From contig JAOFNL010000004.1 of the NCBI GenBank assembly GCA_028041985.1, positions 1 through 32,115 of the forward strand: a DNA stretch of 32,115 bases. The letters are read 5' to 3'. The notes under the pieces are model-generated. The model did not search any database. It saw only the letters and a list, made by a program, of their open reading frames with translations, and was not told where the DNA came from. Of this stretch, positions 1 to 10,371 are shown one piece after another. The position numbers and the translations under genes are program-made. This DNA is from Psychromonas sp. (GTDB lineage Bacteria > Pseudomonadota > Gammaproteobacteria > Enterobacterales > Psychromonadaceae). Numbering within the stretch: position 1 is the stretch's first letter; the number at the start of each line of letters is the position of its first letter.

Positions 1-418
1 AATTGCCAATCAGCATCTCCAAAAAAGAAAACTGACCATTCAAAAAATCTAAATCAACTTTTGCGTAATAAAATGCAAATGTGACGGTGACTGCCATGAT
101 CACCACCAAAAACTTATCTGGCGTATGGTCACCCTCTCTGCGTTTTTTCTTCCATGTATTAACAATGGCTAATATTGAAACGATTGAACATGACCAAATA
201 AGGTATAGAAATAATTTAATTTCTACATATTGATAATATTGAGCTTCTTCAATTCCGACATGGTTCATTATCATCGGTTCAAAGCTTTCACGATGATAGT
301 GGAAACCAAGCATATACCCAAGAAAAGAGAGCCATAATAGGACAGTAAACCAGAGTAATAAAAATCGACGCCACTCATGAGCGTTATGAAATCGTTTACG
401 CACAAATTTCTGTTCCAT
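1..418 (-). CDS. Partial hypothetical membrane protein (C-terminus runs off the window)
   Basis: Open minus frame from ATG at 418 to the window edge, translating MEQKFVRKRFHNAHEWRRFLLLWFTVLLWLSFLGYMLGFHYHRESFEPM..; about three hydrophobic segments. Not in the ORF track because it is edge-truncated. Confidence 0.7.
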   Translation of the reverse strand, partial: MEQKFVRKRFHNAHEWRRFLLLWFTVLLWLSFLGYMLGFHYHRESFEPMIMNHVGIEEAQYYQYVEIKLFLYLIWSCSIVSILAIVNTWKKKRREGDHTPDKFLVVIMAVTVTFAFYYAKVDLDFLNGQFSFLEMLIGN

Positions 419-548
419 TGTAAACCTCATTTATCTTATTATTATCAGATCATAGACTTGTATCTGAGACTAGCCAAGGTAAGATATGCAGCAATTAATT
501 ATTTTAGTATAAAACAGTTAAAACTGTGATTATGGAGCACTATTTACG

Positions 549-1949
549 ATGTCTAAAACACCCATTTTTGATATTTTCAACAGCAAATTTTCATTAGGTA
601 GCCAAGTAACCGTTAAAGGTTGGATCCGAACACGTCGTGATTCAAAAGCAGGTATTTCTTTTTTAAATATTTATGATGGTTCTTGCTTTGACCCTATACA
701 AGCTGTGGTCCCTGCGGAATTAGAAAATTATGCCACAGAGGTGTTAAATCTATCAGCGGGTTGTAGTGTTGAAGTGACTGGTAATTTAGTGGAAAGCCCA
801 GGAAAAGGCCAAAAGTTTGAACTTCAAGCAACGTCTGTAAAAGTACACGGATTCGTTCAAGACCCTGATACATACCCAATGTCAGCGAAACGTCATAGTA
901 TTGAATATATGCGAGAACATGCACATTTGCGCCCTCGCACTAATATGTTCGGTGCGGTAACGCGTGTTCGTAACTGTTTATCTCATGCAATCCATAACTT
1001 CTTTTATGAACGTGGATTTAACTGGATCAGCACACCAATCATCACTGGTAGTGACTGTGAAGGTGCTGGTGAAATGTTCCAAGTAAGTACATTAGACATG
1101 GAAAATTTACCACGTAATGCTGAAGGAAAAATCGATTACAAAAAAGATTTCTTTGGTAAAGAAACATTTTTAACGGTTTCTGGCCAATTAAATGCTGAAA
1201 CCTATGCTTGTGCCTTAAGCAATGTTTATACATTTGGTCCAACTTTCCGAGCTGAAAACTCAAACACAACTCGCCACTTAGCTGAGTTCTGGATGGTTGA
1301 ACCTGAAATTGCTTTCGCTGATTTAGCTGATGCTGCACAATTAGCAGAAGATATGTTGAAATATGTATTCAATGCAGTATTAACTGAACGTGCTGATGAC
1401 ATGGTTTTTTTTGCTGACCGTGTTGATAAAGACGCGATCACTCGTTTAGAAAAAATGGTGAGTTCTGAGTTTGTTCGTATGGATTACACAGACGCGATCG
1501 AGATTTTACAAAACTGCGGCAAAACATTTGAATACCCAGTTGAATGGGGGGTAGATTTACAATCTGAACATGAGCGTTACCTTGCTGAAGTTCATGTTGG
1601 TGCGCCAATCATTCTACAAAACTACCCTAAAGATATTAAAGCTTTCTATATGAAATTAAATGCGGATGGTAAAACTGTTGCTGCGATGGATGTATTAGCA
1701 CCTGGTATTGGTGAAATTATTGGTGGTAGCCAACGTGAAGAAGACTTAGTTGCGTTAGATAAGCGTCTTGATGAAATGGGCTTAAATAAAGAAGATTATA
1801 GTTGGTACCGTGATTTACGTAAATATGGAACCGTTCCTCATGCAGGTTTTGGCCTTGGGTTTGAACGTTTAGTTTCTTATGTGACAGGAGTTCAAAACAT
1901 TCGTGATGTAATTGCATTTCCTCGCGCACCAGGCACTGCTGAATTCTAA
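549..1949 (+). CDS. asnS: Asparagine--tRNA ligase
   Basis: 466 aa; N-terminal OB-fold ([12 protein letters not shown]), class II motifs ([40 protein letters not shown]), ends ..[17 protein letters not shown]. Confidence 0.97.
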   Translation: MSKTPIFDIFNSKFSLGSQVTVKGWIRTRRDSKAGISFLNIYDGSCFDPIQAVVPAELENYATEVLNLSAGCSVEVTGNLVESPGKGQKFELQATSVKVHGFVQDPDTYPMSAKRHSIEYMREHAHLRPRTNMFGAVTRVRNCLSHAIHNFFYERGFNWISTPIITGSDCEGAGEMFQVSTLDMENLPRNAEGKIDYKKDFFGKETFLTVSGQLNAETYACALSNVYTFGPTFRAENSNTTRHLAEFWMVEPEIAFADLADAAQLAEDMLKYVFNAVLTERADDMVFFADRVDKDAITRLEKMVSSEFVRMDYTDAIEILQNCGKTFEYPVEWGVDLQSEHERYLAEVHVGAPIILQNYPKDIKAFYMKLNADGKTVAAMDVLAPGIGEIIGGSQREEDLVALDKRLDEMGLNKEDYSWYRDLRKYGTVPHAGFGLGFERLVSYVTGVQNIRDVIAFPRAPGTAEF

Positions 1950-1974
1950 ATTTAATAAAAATAAATTCATTTAT

Positions 1975-2002
1975 AAAACCAGTTTAATTACTGGTTTTTT
2001 TT
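1975..2002 (+). terminator. Intrinsic terminator of asnS
   Basis: aaaaccagtttaattactggtttttttt: ACCAGT/ACTGGT stem plus T-run just after the asnS stop. Confidence 0.8.
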
Positions 2003-2018
2003 CAACTAAAATTTAATT

Positions 2019-2075
2019 TAATACCAATCGAAGTAAATAGCTGATCTATTTTACTGGGTAAAACAACTTACTTCT
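2019..2075 (+). repeat. Truncated copy A of MITE-like fold-back repeat
   Basis: TAATACCAATCGAAGTAAATAGCTGATCTATTTTACTGGGTAAAACAACTTACTTCT; about 4 mismatches to the left end of copy B, right part missing. Confidence 0.85.
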
Positions 2076-2090
2076 AAATTCAATATAAAA

Positions 2091-2116
2091 AAAAGCACAG
2101 CAAATGCTGTGCTTTT
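2091..2116 (-). terminator. Intrinsic terminator of purF
   Basis: Perfect 11-bp stem AAAAGCACAGC-(ATTT loop)-GCTGTGCTTTT on the minus strand, followed by further T residues. Confidence 0.85.
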
Positions 2117-2139
2117 AAAATTAATTTAATACACGCGAA

Positions 2140-3654
2140 TTATGATTCGTTATACATTTCTAAGTTCGCTATTTCTTCTCGTTGAGTTTGTATCTTTTTA
2201 GCATCTTCACTACGTAAACTTGCTAGGTATTCAAAGTATTCTTTATTGATATTCTTAGTGACATATTTGCCATCAAATACTGAACATTCAAATTCTTTGA
2301 TAGAAGGGTTTTGTTTACCGACTGCATCTTTAAGATCTTGTAAGTCTTGGAATATTAAACGATCAGTACCGATACAATCGTTAATTTGCTCAACATTACG
2401 ATCATGTGCAATCAATTCTTCTGGTGTCGGCATGTCAATACCATATACATTAGGGTAACGAACCTCAGGAGCAGCCGAAGCTAAATATACTTTTTTAGCA
2501 CCTGCTTCTCTTACCATTTCAATAATTTGCTCAGAAGTTGTTCCTCGTACTATTGAATCATCGACTAATAATACGTTTTTACCACGGAATTCTGCACTAA
2601 TCGGATTTAGTTTACGACGAACAGATTTACGACGTTGCTTTTGTCCTGGCATGATGAAAGTACGACCAATATAACGATTTTTTACAAATCCTTGGCGGTA
2701 AGGAATACCTAATTCTACTGAAATTTCTAATGCGATATCGTTAGACGTTTCAGGAATAGGAATAACAGCATCAATTTCAAGATCTGCCCAATCACGTTTA
2801 ATTTTTGCACCTAATTTACGCCCCATTTCTAAACGAGCTTCATAAACAGAAATTCCATTTAGCGTGGAATCTGGTCGAGCAAAATAGACATATTCAAAAA
2901 TACATGGTGTTAATGTTGTATTTTCAGCACACATTTGTGTATGAAGCTTTCTATTTTCAGTTATATAAATAGCTTCACCAGGTTGGACGTCACGCAAGAA
3001 CTTAAACCCGATAGTATCTAAACCAACACTTTCAGATGCTACGATATATTCAGTATCTCCTTCTTCTGTTTGACGTGAACCTAATACTAGAGGACGAATA
3101 CCGTCAGGATCACGGAATGCCACTAAACCATGATCAATGATCAATGAAGCAACTGCATAGGCACCACTAATTTGTTTGTGTACTTCAGTCACTGCCGCAA
3201 AAATATCTTCGGGTAATAAACTATCAGCTTTAGTTTTAGCAAGTTCTGCTGCAAAAATATTTAACAGTAATTCTGAATCAGATGTTGTGTTGATATGGCG
3301 GCGAGACTTAATTAATGCAGCACGTAATTCTTTAGCATTGGTTAAATTTCCATTATGTGCAAGTGAAATTCCCCAAGGAGAGTTAACATAAAAAGGTTGG
3401 GCTTCAGCAGCACTAGAACTTCCTGCTGTAGGATAACGAACATGGCCAATACCACTATTACCTTTTAAACGTTGCATATGCTTAGTTTCAAAGACATCTT
3501 TTACTAAACCATTTGCTTTGCGTTGTTTAAAATTACCTTTAAAGGTAGTTACGATACCTGCGGCATCTTGTCCACGATGTTGTAAAACCGTCAATGCATC
3601 ATAAATACTTTGATTGACAGGAGTTGAACCAACGATACCCACTATTCCACACAT
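2140..3654 (-). CDS. purF: Amidophosphoribosyltransferase
   Basis: [10 protein letters not shown]-terminal nucleophile glutaminase, [13 protein letters not shown] motif [13 protein letters not shown]. Confidence 0.97.
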   Translation of the reverse strand: MCGIVGIVGSTPVNQSIYDALTVLQHRGQDAAGIVTTFKGNFKQRKANGLVKDVFETKHMQRLKGNSGIGHVRYPTAGSSSAAEAQPFYVNSPWGISLAHNGNLTNAKELRAALIKSRRHINTTSDSELLLNIFAAELAKTKADSLLPEDIFAAVTEVHKQISGAYAVASLIIDHGLVAFRDPDGIRPLVLGSRQTEEGDTEYIVASESVGLDTIGFKFLRDVQPGEAIYITENRKLHTQMCAENTTLTPCIFEYVYFARPDSTLNGISVYEARLEMGRKLGAKIKRDWADLEIDAVIPIPETSNDIALEISVELGIPYRQGFVKNRYIGRTFIMPGQKQRRKSVRRKLNPISAEFRGKNVLLVDDSIVRGTTSEQIIEMVREAGAKKVYLASAAPEVRYPNVYGIDMPTPEELIAHDRNVEQINDCIGTDRLIFQDLQDLKDAVGKQNPSIKEFECSVFDGKYVTKNINKEYFEYLASLRSEDAKKIQTQREEIANLEMYNES

Positions 3655-3746
3655 AATTTAAAGCCTTTCTATATTTAAGAGAATTCACTCAAAAAGCACA
3701 ATGAATGTACTTTCAAATTAAGTAACTAATTTGTACCAAACAACAA

Positions 3747-4250
3747 CTAAGCAGTTGTAGATTGTAGATTTTTTAGAAAACTTGATGAGTTTTCTAAATG
3801 TTCAAAAAACCATTCAATGACAATGCCAAATTCAGGCACTAATAATGACTCTTTCCACCACTGTGCAGTGTCAAATGCCGTGAATGAATCAATAAAGAAG
3901 AGTATCGCGCTTACGATCAAAATCCCGCGTATTGCTCCGAAAACAACGCCTAATATTCTATCAGTGCCTGATAAGCCAGTAACCACGACGAGACGGTTAA
4001 TAATGTAGTTTACTAATGCACCAATTAACAAGGTGACAATAAATAAAATCGCAATAGCCGCGCTATTGCGAATAAGATCATCTTGAATTTGAGTTAAGAA
4101 CTGAGCCACTTCTGGATAAAAACTGCTTGCTATGAAGAAGGCTGCAAACCAAGTGACGAGTGAGATAGCTTCTTTTGTGAAACCTCGAATTAAACTGATT
4201 AACGATGAAAAACCAATTACGCATAGAATAGCGATATCAAACCAATTCAT
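3747..4250 (-). CDS. cvpA: Colicin V production family membrane protein CvpA
   Basis: [41 protein letters not shown] is typical of CvpA; located upstream of purF as in other gammaproteobacteria. Confidence 0.93.
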   Translation of the reverse strand: MNWFDIAILCVIGFSSLISLIRGFTKEAISLVTWFAAFFIASSFYPEVAQFLTQIQDDLIRNSAAIAILFIVTLLIGALVNYIINRLVVVTGLSGTDRILGVVFGAIRGILIVSAILFFIDSFTAFDTAQWWKESLLVPEFGIVIEWFFEHLENSSSFLKNLQSTTA

Positions 4251-4330
4251 ACAAGCCCTAATATTTGTAATTTGAAGTAAGTATTTAACGCGCGCATTCT
4301 AACAGAGAATTTTTTGAAAGGCTTCAAAAA

Positions 4331-4987
4331 CTAAGGCTCAATTGGATTAAAGGGTACTAATTGACCATTTAAATCAGTTAAACGTTTTAATCTTGGTAAT
4401 TGACCTTCTAACTTTTCTTTTGAAACATCAGGACCAACAAATACACGAGTGAGTTGTCCTTCAATAACTTCTCTAGGTATGGTATGTACTTGGAATCCAG
4501 CTTTATTGAGTTTTTTTAGCAGCGTATTAATATTATCTTTATTCTGAAATGCACCAAGCTGGATAGTCCAAGCAGAGTCAGTAAAAGTTGGTTTATCATT
4601 TATAGACGATTTTTGGGTCGTTGAAACGCCTACTGGTTTTGATTCAACTTTAATTGGTTCTGCAGTAGGTTCTATCACGTCTTGCTTATCATCAATGACC
4701 GTTGTCTCAGCAATTTCTTCAACTTTCCACTCGGGAGCATCTATGGTTTCTTGTTCATTTTCACTTGAAGTTATGTCTTGATTTTCTACTACTATTTTAT
4801 CTTCTTGAAGTGAAGCTTGCTCAGAAAAATTTTGTGAATGTTCTTTCAAATCTGGTTTAATTGGTGTTGCGACAAACTCTTGTTGATAAGCTGTTTTTTG
4901 GCCATCAATCAGAGATGGTAAAAAAATAACCACAAGGGCGACTAAAATAGTAATACCTACTAAACGATTTTTAAACTGAGATGCCAC
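4331..4987 (-). CDS. dedD: SPOR-domain cell-division protein DedD
   Basis: N-terminal TM (LVGITILVALVVIFLPSLIDG), low-complexity linker, C-terminal SPOR domain (WTIQLGAFQNKDNINTLLKKLNKAGFQVHT..RVFVGPD); folC-dedD-cvpA-purF context. Confidence 0.92.
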   Translation of the reverse strand: MASQFKNRLVGITILVALVVIFLPSLIDGQKTAYQQEFVATPIKPDLKEHSQNFSEQASLQEDKIVVENQDITSSENEQETIDAPEWKVEEIAETTVIDDKQDVIEPTAEPIKVESKPVGVSTTQKSSINDKPTFTDSAWTIQLGAFQNKDNINTLLKKLNKAGFQVHTIPREVIEGQLTRVFVGPDVSKEKLEGQLPRLKRLTDLNGQLVPFNPIEP

Positions 4988-4990
4988 GTT

Positions 4991-6283
4991 TTACCCTTGC
5001 CAATTGGTTAATATATCTGAGACGGTGTGAAAAGAACCGAATACAATGATTATATCAGATGCGTTTACATTATTAGCCACCTTATCAACTGCACTAGCAA
5101 CATTTTCAAAACACGTCACATTATGATTATTGTTTTTACTATTGTGATAGGCTTTTAAAAGCATTTCTGCTCTCGCTCCTCTATGACAATGCAAATTTAC
5201 AAAATTGTAATCTGTAATTTGTTCGTTGATCGCAGATAATGTGGAAGTCATATCTTTATCAGCTAACATACCAACGATCGCATGTACTTTACAGTCTTCA
5301 CCTTTTTCGGCACGTAAACGTTTTATTTGTAATGCCAAATATTCAGCAGATTGTGGATTGTGTGCAACATCAATATAAAAATCGCAATTAAAACCATTAA
5401 GCTGTTGTAAACGCCCTGCTAATGAAGCTTTCTCTATCGAGCTAATAAGTATTGACGAAGGAATATCTAACTCTAATGCTTCAATCACTGCCAAAGCAGT
5501 TGATGCGTTTTGAATTGGCATTAAAGTTTGCTTAATAGGCGATAAAGTTTTTTTACCATGCCATGACCAAAATAAGTCATTGATAATAGTAAATTTAAAA
5601 TCTTGTGAAGCTAATTTCAATTGTGCTGAAATAGCATTAGCGTGGTCGATTATTGATGTCGGGACTTCAAGATCACCACAAATAGCAGGTTTATTTGCTC
5701 TAAATACACCTGCTTTTTCATAGCCAATGGCTTCGCGATCACTACCTAACCAGTCTACATGATCAATACCAATTGTTGTGACAACACTGATATCTGATTC
5801 CACCATGTTAGTTGCATCTAAACGCCCACCTAAACCAACTTCTAATAAAATATAATCACATTGTTGCTGCTGTAGAAGATACAAACAAGCTAGAGTAGCA
5901 AATTCAAAATAACTCAAAGAGATATTTTGTCTTGCTACTTCGATAACCTCAAAGGCCTCACAGTGTAGTTGGTCATCAAGTTCAAGAAGGTTGATCCTTA
6001 ACCTTTCGTTATAACGATGTATATGTGGCGAACTGTATACCCCAACTTTAAAACCAGCATCAATTAATATTCTCTCCAAATAAGCACAAGTAGTACCTTT
6101 CCCATTGGTGCCTGCAACCGTAATCACTTTGGCATCGAAATGGATTAGATTAAGTCGCTCACCCACTTCACTGATTCGTGTCAAACCAAGTTCAATTTCT
6201 TTAGGGTGTAATTGTTCAAGGTGAGTTAACCACTCATCTAATGAATTCGCTGAAAAAATTGTTGTAGGCATATTGTTTGTCAT
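4991..6283 (-). CDS. folC: Bifunctional folylpolyglutamate/dihydrofolate synthase
   Basis: VAGTNGKGTTCAYLERIL P-loop, VGVYSSPHIHRYNERLRIN, LLEVGLGGRLDATN, IDVAHNPQSAEYL. Confidence 0.96.
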   Translation of the reverse strand: MTNNMPTTIFSANSLDEWLTHLEQLHPKEIELGLTRISEVGERLNLIHFDAKVITVAGTNGKGTTCAYLERILIDAGFKVGVYSSPHIHRYNERLRINLLELDDQLHCEAFEVIEVARQNISLSYFEFATLACLYLLQQQQCDYILLEVGLGGRLDATNMVESDISVVTTIGIDHVDWLGSDREAIGYEKAGVFRANKPAICGDLEVPTSIIDHANAISAQLKLASQDFKFTIINDLFWSWHGKKTLSPIKQTLMPIQNASTALAVIEALELDIPSSILISSIEKASLAGRLQQLNGFNCDFYIDVAHNPQSAEYLALQIKRLRAEKGEDCKVHAIVGMLADKDMTSTLSAINEQITDYNFVNLHCHRGARAEMLLKAYHNSKNNNHNVTCFENVASAVDKVANNVNASDIIIVFGSFHTVSDILTNWQG

Positions 6284-6297
6284 CTTAATTGTTCATA

Positions 6298-7083
6298 CTA
6301 AATATCTAAAAATAAAGGGCCACAGGCCGGTCTTGGTAAATTAAAATGCTCAGGATAGTCTACTTCAACTAAATATAAGCCACCTGGTTTGGCTGTAGCT
6401 GCGGCTTTAGCACGATCTTTATAAGTTAACAAAGTTGCTAACCAATTAATTGGTTGTTTTTCTTGTCCAACTTCAATCAAACTACCTGCTATATTTCGAA
6501 CCATGTGATGTAAAAAAGCATTCGCTTTAATATCTATAACAATAAAATCACTGTGTCGAGAAACATTTAAATATTCTATCGTACGTATTGGGCTATTGGC
6601 TTGGCAATGCAAGGCTCTAAAAGAAGTAAAATCTTGTTCACCTACTATAAACTGACCCGCTTGATGCATGAGATCGGCATCTAAATCACAATGATAGTGA
6701 CTTAATCCTTTACTAAGAATGCCTGGACGATAAACACCGTTATAAATAATGTAGCGGTAACGACGTGCTGTAGCAGTAAATCTTGCGTGGAAAGAGTCAT
6801 CAACTTCTTTTACCCAACGAACAGCGATATCATCTGGTAATTTCGCATTAACACCTAGTGTCCAGGCACCAATTTGGCGATCTGAATCTGTATCAAAATG
6901 GACCACTTGACCTGTCCCATGAACACCTGCATCTGTACGTCCAGCACAGTTTACTGTTACGGTATGATTTGCAATGTTAGACAATGCTTTCTCGAGTTCT
7001 TCTTGAACTGAGTTAACTTCTTTTTGTCTTTGCCATCCATAATAGTTGGCTCCATCGTATTCGATACCTAAAGCAATGCGCAT
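6298..7083 (-). CDS. truA: tRNA pseudouridine(38-40) synthase
   Basis: [39 protein letters not shown]; the track ORF starts at 7188, but the internal ATG at 7083 has an AAGGA Shine-Dalgarno and matches the family N-terminus. Confidence 0.95.
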   Translation of the reverse strand: MRIALGIEYDGANYYGWQRQKEVNSVQEELEKALSNIANHTVTVNCAGRTDAGVHGTGQVVHFDTDSDRQIGAWTLGVNAKLPDDIAVRWVKEVDDSFHARFTATARRYRYIIYNGVYRPGILSKGLSHYHCDLDADLMHQAGQFIVGEQDFTSFRALHCQANSPIRTIEYLNVSRHSDFIVIDIKANAFLHHMVRNIAGSLIEVGQEKQPINWLATLLTYKDRAKAAATAKPGGLYLVEVDYPEHFNLPRPACGPLFLDI

Positions 7084-7199
7084 GTAGATCAATCCTTTTA
7101 AAAAACGTAAGTATATACAAATGCCTAATAATTTAAACAGGCAACTCTGAGATGATTGCAGGGAACAAACTACTTGCTTAAAATTCAATCAAATAGGTT

Positions 7200-7432
7200 T
7201 AATACCAATCGAAGTAAATAGCTGATCTATTTTACTGACTAAAACAATTCACTTCTTCGTTGTCAATTTCGTAAAGGGAATAACCAGTTATGTGAATTTA
7301 CGCCTCAAATTGAATTGCTTTTTTCTGCGTTGAATTCAATCGTAATAGTTAAGCTATTACTCAATTATGCGCCTTGAACTTCACTATTTTTCCTTCGCAA
7401 TAATTGGTCATTTAATTAACCGAATGGTATTA
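7200..7432 (+). repeat. Copy B of MITE-like repeat (longest copy)
   Basis: Terminal inverted repeat TAATACCAATCG / CGAATGGTATTA; internal hairpin GTAATAG-TTAAG-CTATTAC at 7342-7360; left part shared with copies A and C. Confidence 0.85.
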
Positions 7433-7469
7433 CTACAATGGGTTTAAGTAAAAATTGTAATAGAAATAA

Positions 7470-7495
7470 AAAATGACAGCCGAAGCTGTCATTTT
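7470..7495 (-). terminator. Intrinsic terminator of topA
   Basis: Minus strand AAAATGACAGC-TTCG-GCTGTCATTTTTTATT; perfect stem with a C(UUCG)G tetraloop and T-run. Confidence 0.88.
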
Positions 7496-7527
7496 AAGTT
7501 ACTGATTATCATTGATAAAGCTAACGG

Positions 7528-10194
7528 CTATTCAGCTTTTTGAGCTTTTGGTTTTTTAGCTGATTTCTTCTTAGGTATCTCTTCGACCCATTTAGAATCA
7601 ATATATTTAGCGGTCCAACCAGTTGCTTTCTTATCTATTTCAGTCATCACATATTGCTCTTTATTTTTACGACTATAACGAACAATAGATAGATTTCCAT
7701 CAGGATCTTTCTGTGGTGCATCAGCAAGATAGTAAAACTTTTCAGAAATTCTATCACGGAATTTTGCAAGTTCAGCTACTTTAGGCGCGCGTGTTTCACG
7801 TGACTTTGGAAACGTACTAGCCGCTAAAAAAATGCCTGCAGCCCCATCACGAAGAATGAAATAAGCATCGCTTTGTTCACATTCTAATTCAGGTAAATGG
7901 ACAGCATCTTCTTTTGGAGGAGCAACTTCACCACTTCGTAATATTTTACGTGTGTTTTTACACTCTTCGCTAGTACAGTCCATATATTTACCAAAACGGC
8001 CGTCTTTTAACTGCATGTCGGAACCGCATTTATCACATTCAACGACAGGACCGTCATAACCTTTTATTTTAAATTCACCAACTTCAATTGTGTGGCCATC
8101 ACATAAAGGGTTATTACCACATACATGTAATTTTCGTGTTTCGTCAACTAAATAACTATCCATAGCGGTATCACATTTTGGACAACGCTTTTTAGCCATT
8201 AACGCTGCAGTTTCTAAATCCTCTGAACTTAAAATATCTTCAACTTCTTCACCATCAACTAAATTAATGGTTGTTTTACAACGTTCCTTCGGTGGCAATG
8301 CATAACCAGAACAACCAAGAAAAACACCTGTACTTGCGGTTCTAATACCCATTGGTCTGTCACAAGTAGGACAAGAGACGTCATCAATGATCACTGGATC
8401 ATTTAGTCTCATTCCACCTTCCTCAACGGGTAATTCAGCTTTATCAAGTTGAGTCGTTAAGTTTTTATAAAATCTATCTAACTCTTTGTGCCAATCCGCT
8501 TTTCCTTCGGCAATAGCATCTAAATTTTCTTCCATTGCTTTGGTGAAATCATAACTCATTAAGTCTGTAAAATTTTCAGATAAACGATCGGTAACGATTT
8601 CCCCCATTTTAACGGCAAAGAAACGTCGCTTATCAACTTTTACATAGCCACGATCTTGAATAGTTGAAATGATGCTTGCATAAGTTGATGGTCGACCAAT
8701 TCCTTGTTTTTCTAACTCTTTAACCAAAGCCGCTTCGGAGAAACGAGCAGGTGGTTTGGTAAAATGCTGTTGAGGATCTAGTTCTACTAATGTTAGCTCT
8801 TCACCCACTTTTAAATCTGGTAGGTTAATTTCATCGGCTTTACTTTTTGTCACTGGCTGTGCTTTTGTCCAACCAGCAAAGCGTAAAGTACGTCCTTTAG
8901 CACGTAATTTGTATTCACCCGCTTGAATCACTAATGTGGATGAGTCATATAAAGCAGGTAACATTTGACACGCTAAAAATTGACGCCAAATAAGTTCATA
9001 TAAACGCCTTGCGTCTTTATCTGCTACATCAATTAATTCCGCTCGTTGTGACACATCAGATGGACGGATTGCTTCATGTGCTTCTTGTGCACCAGCTTTG
9101 CTGCTATATGAAACAGCGGCTTTTGGTAAATAATTACTACCATACTCTTTTTCAATAAATTCACGGGCAGATTCAACTGCATCTTTACTCAAGTTAGTTG
9201 AGTCTGTACGCATGTAAGTAATATAACCGGCTTCATATAAACGTTGTGCTAACATCATGGTTTTTTTAACACCAAAACTTAAACGCGTGCTAGCAGCTTG
9301 TTGTAAAGTGGAAGTGATAAACGGCGCGCTGGCTTTACTTGCAGTTGGCTTGTCTTCTCGAGAATGAAGCATAAATGTAGCTTCTTTTAAAGCGTTGACT
9401 GCAACTAACGTTTCTTGTTCAGTGACTGGTGAAAATGTTTTATCGTTATGTTTGTAAACTTCTAAACGTAGTTTAGATTTATCTTGTACCAGTGTTTCAG
9501 CATGAAGGTCCCAGAACTCAACAGGATTAAACGCTTTAATTAAACGCTCACGTTCAACTAATAGTTTAACAGCAACAGATTGCACTCGCCCTGCTGACAA
9601 ACCTCGCGCTACTTTTTTCCAAAGTAATGGCGAAACCATGAAGCCAACTAAACGATCTAAGAAACGACGAGTTTGTTGTGCATTTACGCCATCGATATTT
9701 AATTCTGTTGGATTTTCAAATGCTTCTTGAATCGCAGATTCAGTAATTTCGTTAAATACTACACGTTGGTATTTACTATCGTCACCACCTAAAATTTCAC
9801 GAAGATGCCAAGCAATCGCTTCCCCCTCTCTATCCAAATCGGTTGCGAGATAGATGATTGGTGCATCAACGGCTAATTTCTGTAATTCTTCTACAACTTT
9901 TTCTTTTCCCGGTAATATTTCATAATTAGCTTCCCAATTTTTATTCGGGTTTATACCCATGCGAGTCACTAAGGCTGCTTGTGTTCTTTTAGCAGTCTCT
10001 TTTGCTTTTTGCGCTGGAGTTAAACCTGCTAAGGATTTTTTCTTTTTAGCATCAATTGATTTTTTGGCACTTCCGCTTGTTGGTAAATCACGTATGTGAC
10101 CAACACTCGATTTCACAATAAAATCTTTTCCCAAATATTTATTGATCGTTTTTGCTTTGGCAGGTGATTCTACGATAACCAGAAATTTGCTCAT
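7528..10194 (-). CDS. topA: DNA topoisomerase I
   Basis: [22 protein letters not shown], toprim [11 protein letters not shown], active-site region [14 protein letters not shown], three C-terminal Cys4 zinc ribbons. Confidence 0.97.
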   Translation of the reverse strand: MSKFLVIVESPAKAKTINKYLGKDFIVKSSVGHIRDLPTSGSAKKSIDAKKKKSLAGLTPAQKAKETAKRTQAALVTRMGINPNKNWEANYEILPGKEKVVEELQKLAVDAPIIYLATDLDREGEAIAWHLREILGGDDSKYQRVVFNEITESAIQEAFENPTELNIDGVNAQQTRRFLDRLVGFMVSPLLWKKVARGLSAGRVQSVAVKLLVERERLIKAFNPVEFWDLHAETLVQDKSKLRLEVYKHNDKTFSPVTEQETLVAVNALKEATFMLHSREDKPTASKASAPFITSTLQQAASTRLSFGVKKTMMLAQRLYEAGYITYMRTDSTNLSKDAVESAREFIEKEYGSNYLPKAAVSYSSKAGAQEAHEAIRPSDVSQRAELIDVADKDARRLYELIWRQFLACQMLPALYDSSTLVIQAGEYKLRAKGRTLRFAGWTKAQPVTKSKADEINLPDLKVGEELTLVELDPQQHFTKPPARFSEAALVKELEKQGIGRPSTYASIISTIQDRGYVKVDKRRFFAVKMGEIVTDRLSENFTDLMSYDFTKAMEENLDAIAEGKADWHKELDRFYKNLTTQLDKAELPVEEGGMRLNDPVIIDDVSCPTCDRPMGIRTASTGVFLGCSGYALPPKERCKTTINLVDGEEVEDILSSEDLETAALMAKKRCPKCDTAMDSYLVDETRKLHVCGNNPLCDGHTIEVGEFKIKGYDGPVVECDKCGSDMQLKDGRFGKYMDCTSEECKNTRKILRSGEVAPPKEDAVHLPELECEQSDAYFILRDGAAGIFLAASTFPKSRETRAPKVAELAKFRDRISEKFYYLADAPQKDPDGNLSIVRYSRKNKEQYVMTEIDKKATGWTAKYIDSKWVEEIPKKKSAKKPKAQKAE

Positions 10195-10320
10195 ATTGCT
10201 TTAATACCTAAATAGTCTGTCTTAGAAAGAATGTAACTCATCCAATGAATTTCTCTTTTTTATATAATCCAAAGTTTTAACGAATAGCAACCTATTTTTT
10301 TTATTTATAAATAAAAAAAG

Positions 10321-10350
10321 AAAAGCCGACTGAGTAATAGTCGGCTTTTT
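10321..10350 (-). terminator. Intrinsic terminator of sohB
   Basis: aaaagccgactgagtaatagtcggcttttt; AAAAGCCGACT/AGTCGGCTTTT with AT-rich flanks, downstream of the sohB stop. Confidence 0.8.
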
Positions 10351-10371
10351 ACGTTATTTCAAGTAAGAAAG

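Noticed and set aside
694-924. Small antisense ORFs in the track within asnS, purF, sohB, lpxM, fumarase, pabB and others (e.g. 694..924, 1042..1338, 2246..2458, 18083..18367, 23025..23363)
   Set aside because: They lie opposite confidently identified genes, have no recognisable domains or Shine-Dalgarno sites, and read as shadow ORFs.
7084-7188. 35-aa N-terminal extension of truA in the track
   Set aside because: Not part of the TruA family N-terminus; the ATG at 7083 has a good Shine-Dalgarno.
10000-10120. Lys-rich insertion near the TopA N-terminus ([32 protein letters not shown])
   Set aside because: E. coli TopA has a comparable Lys-rich insert at the same place, so it is not novel.
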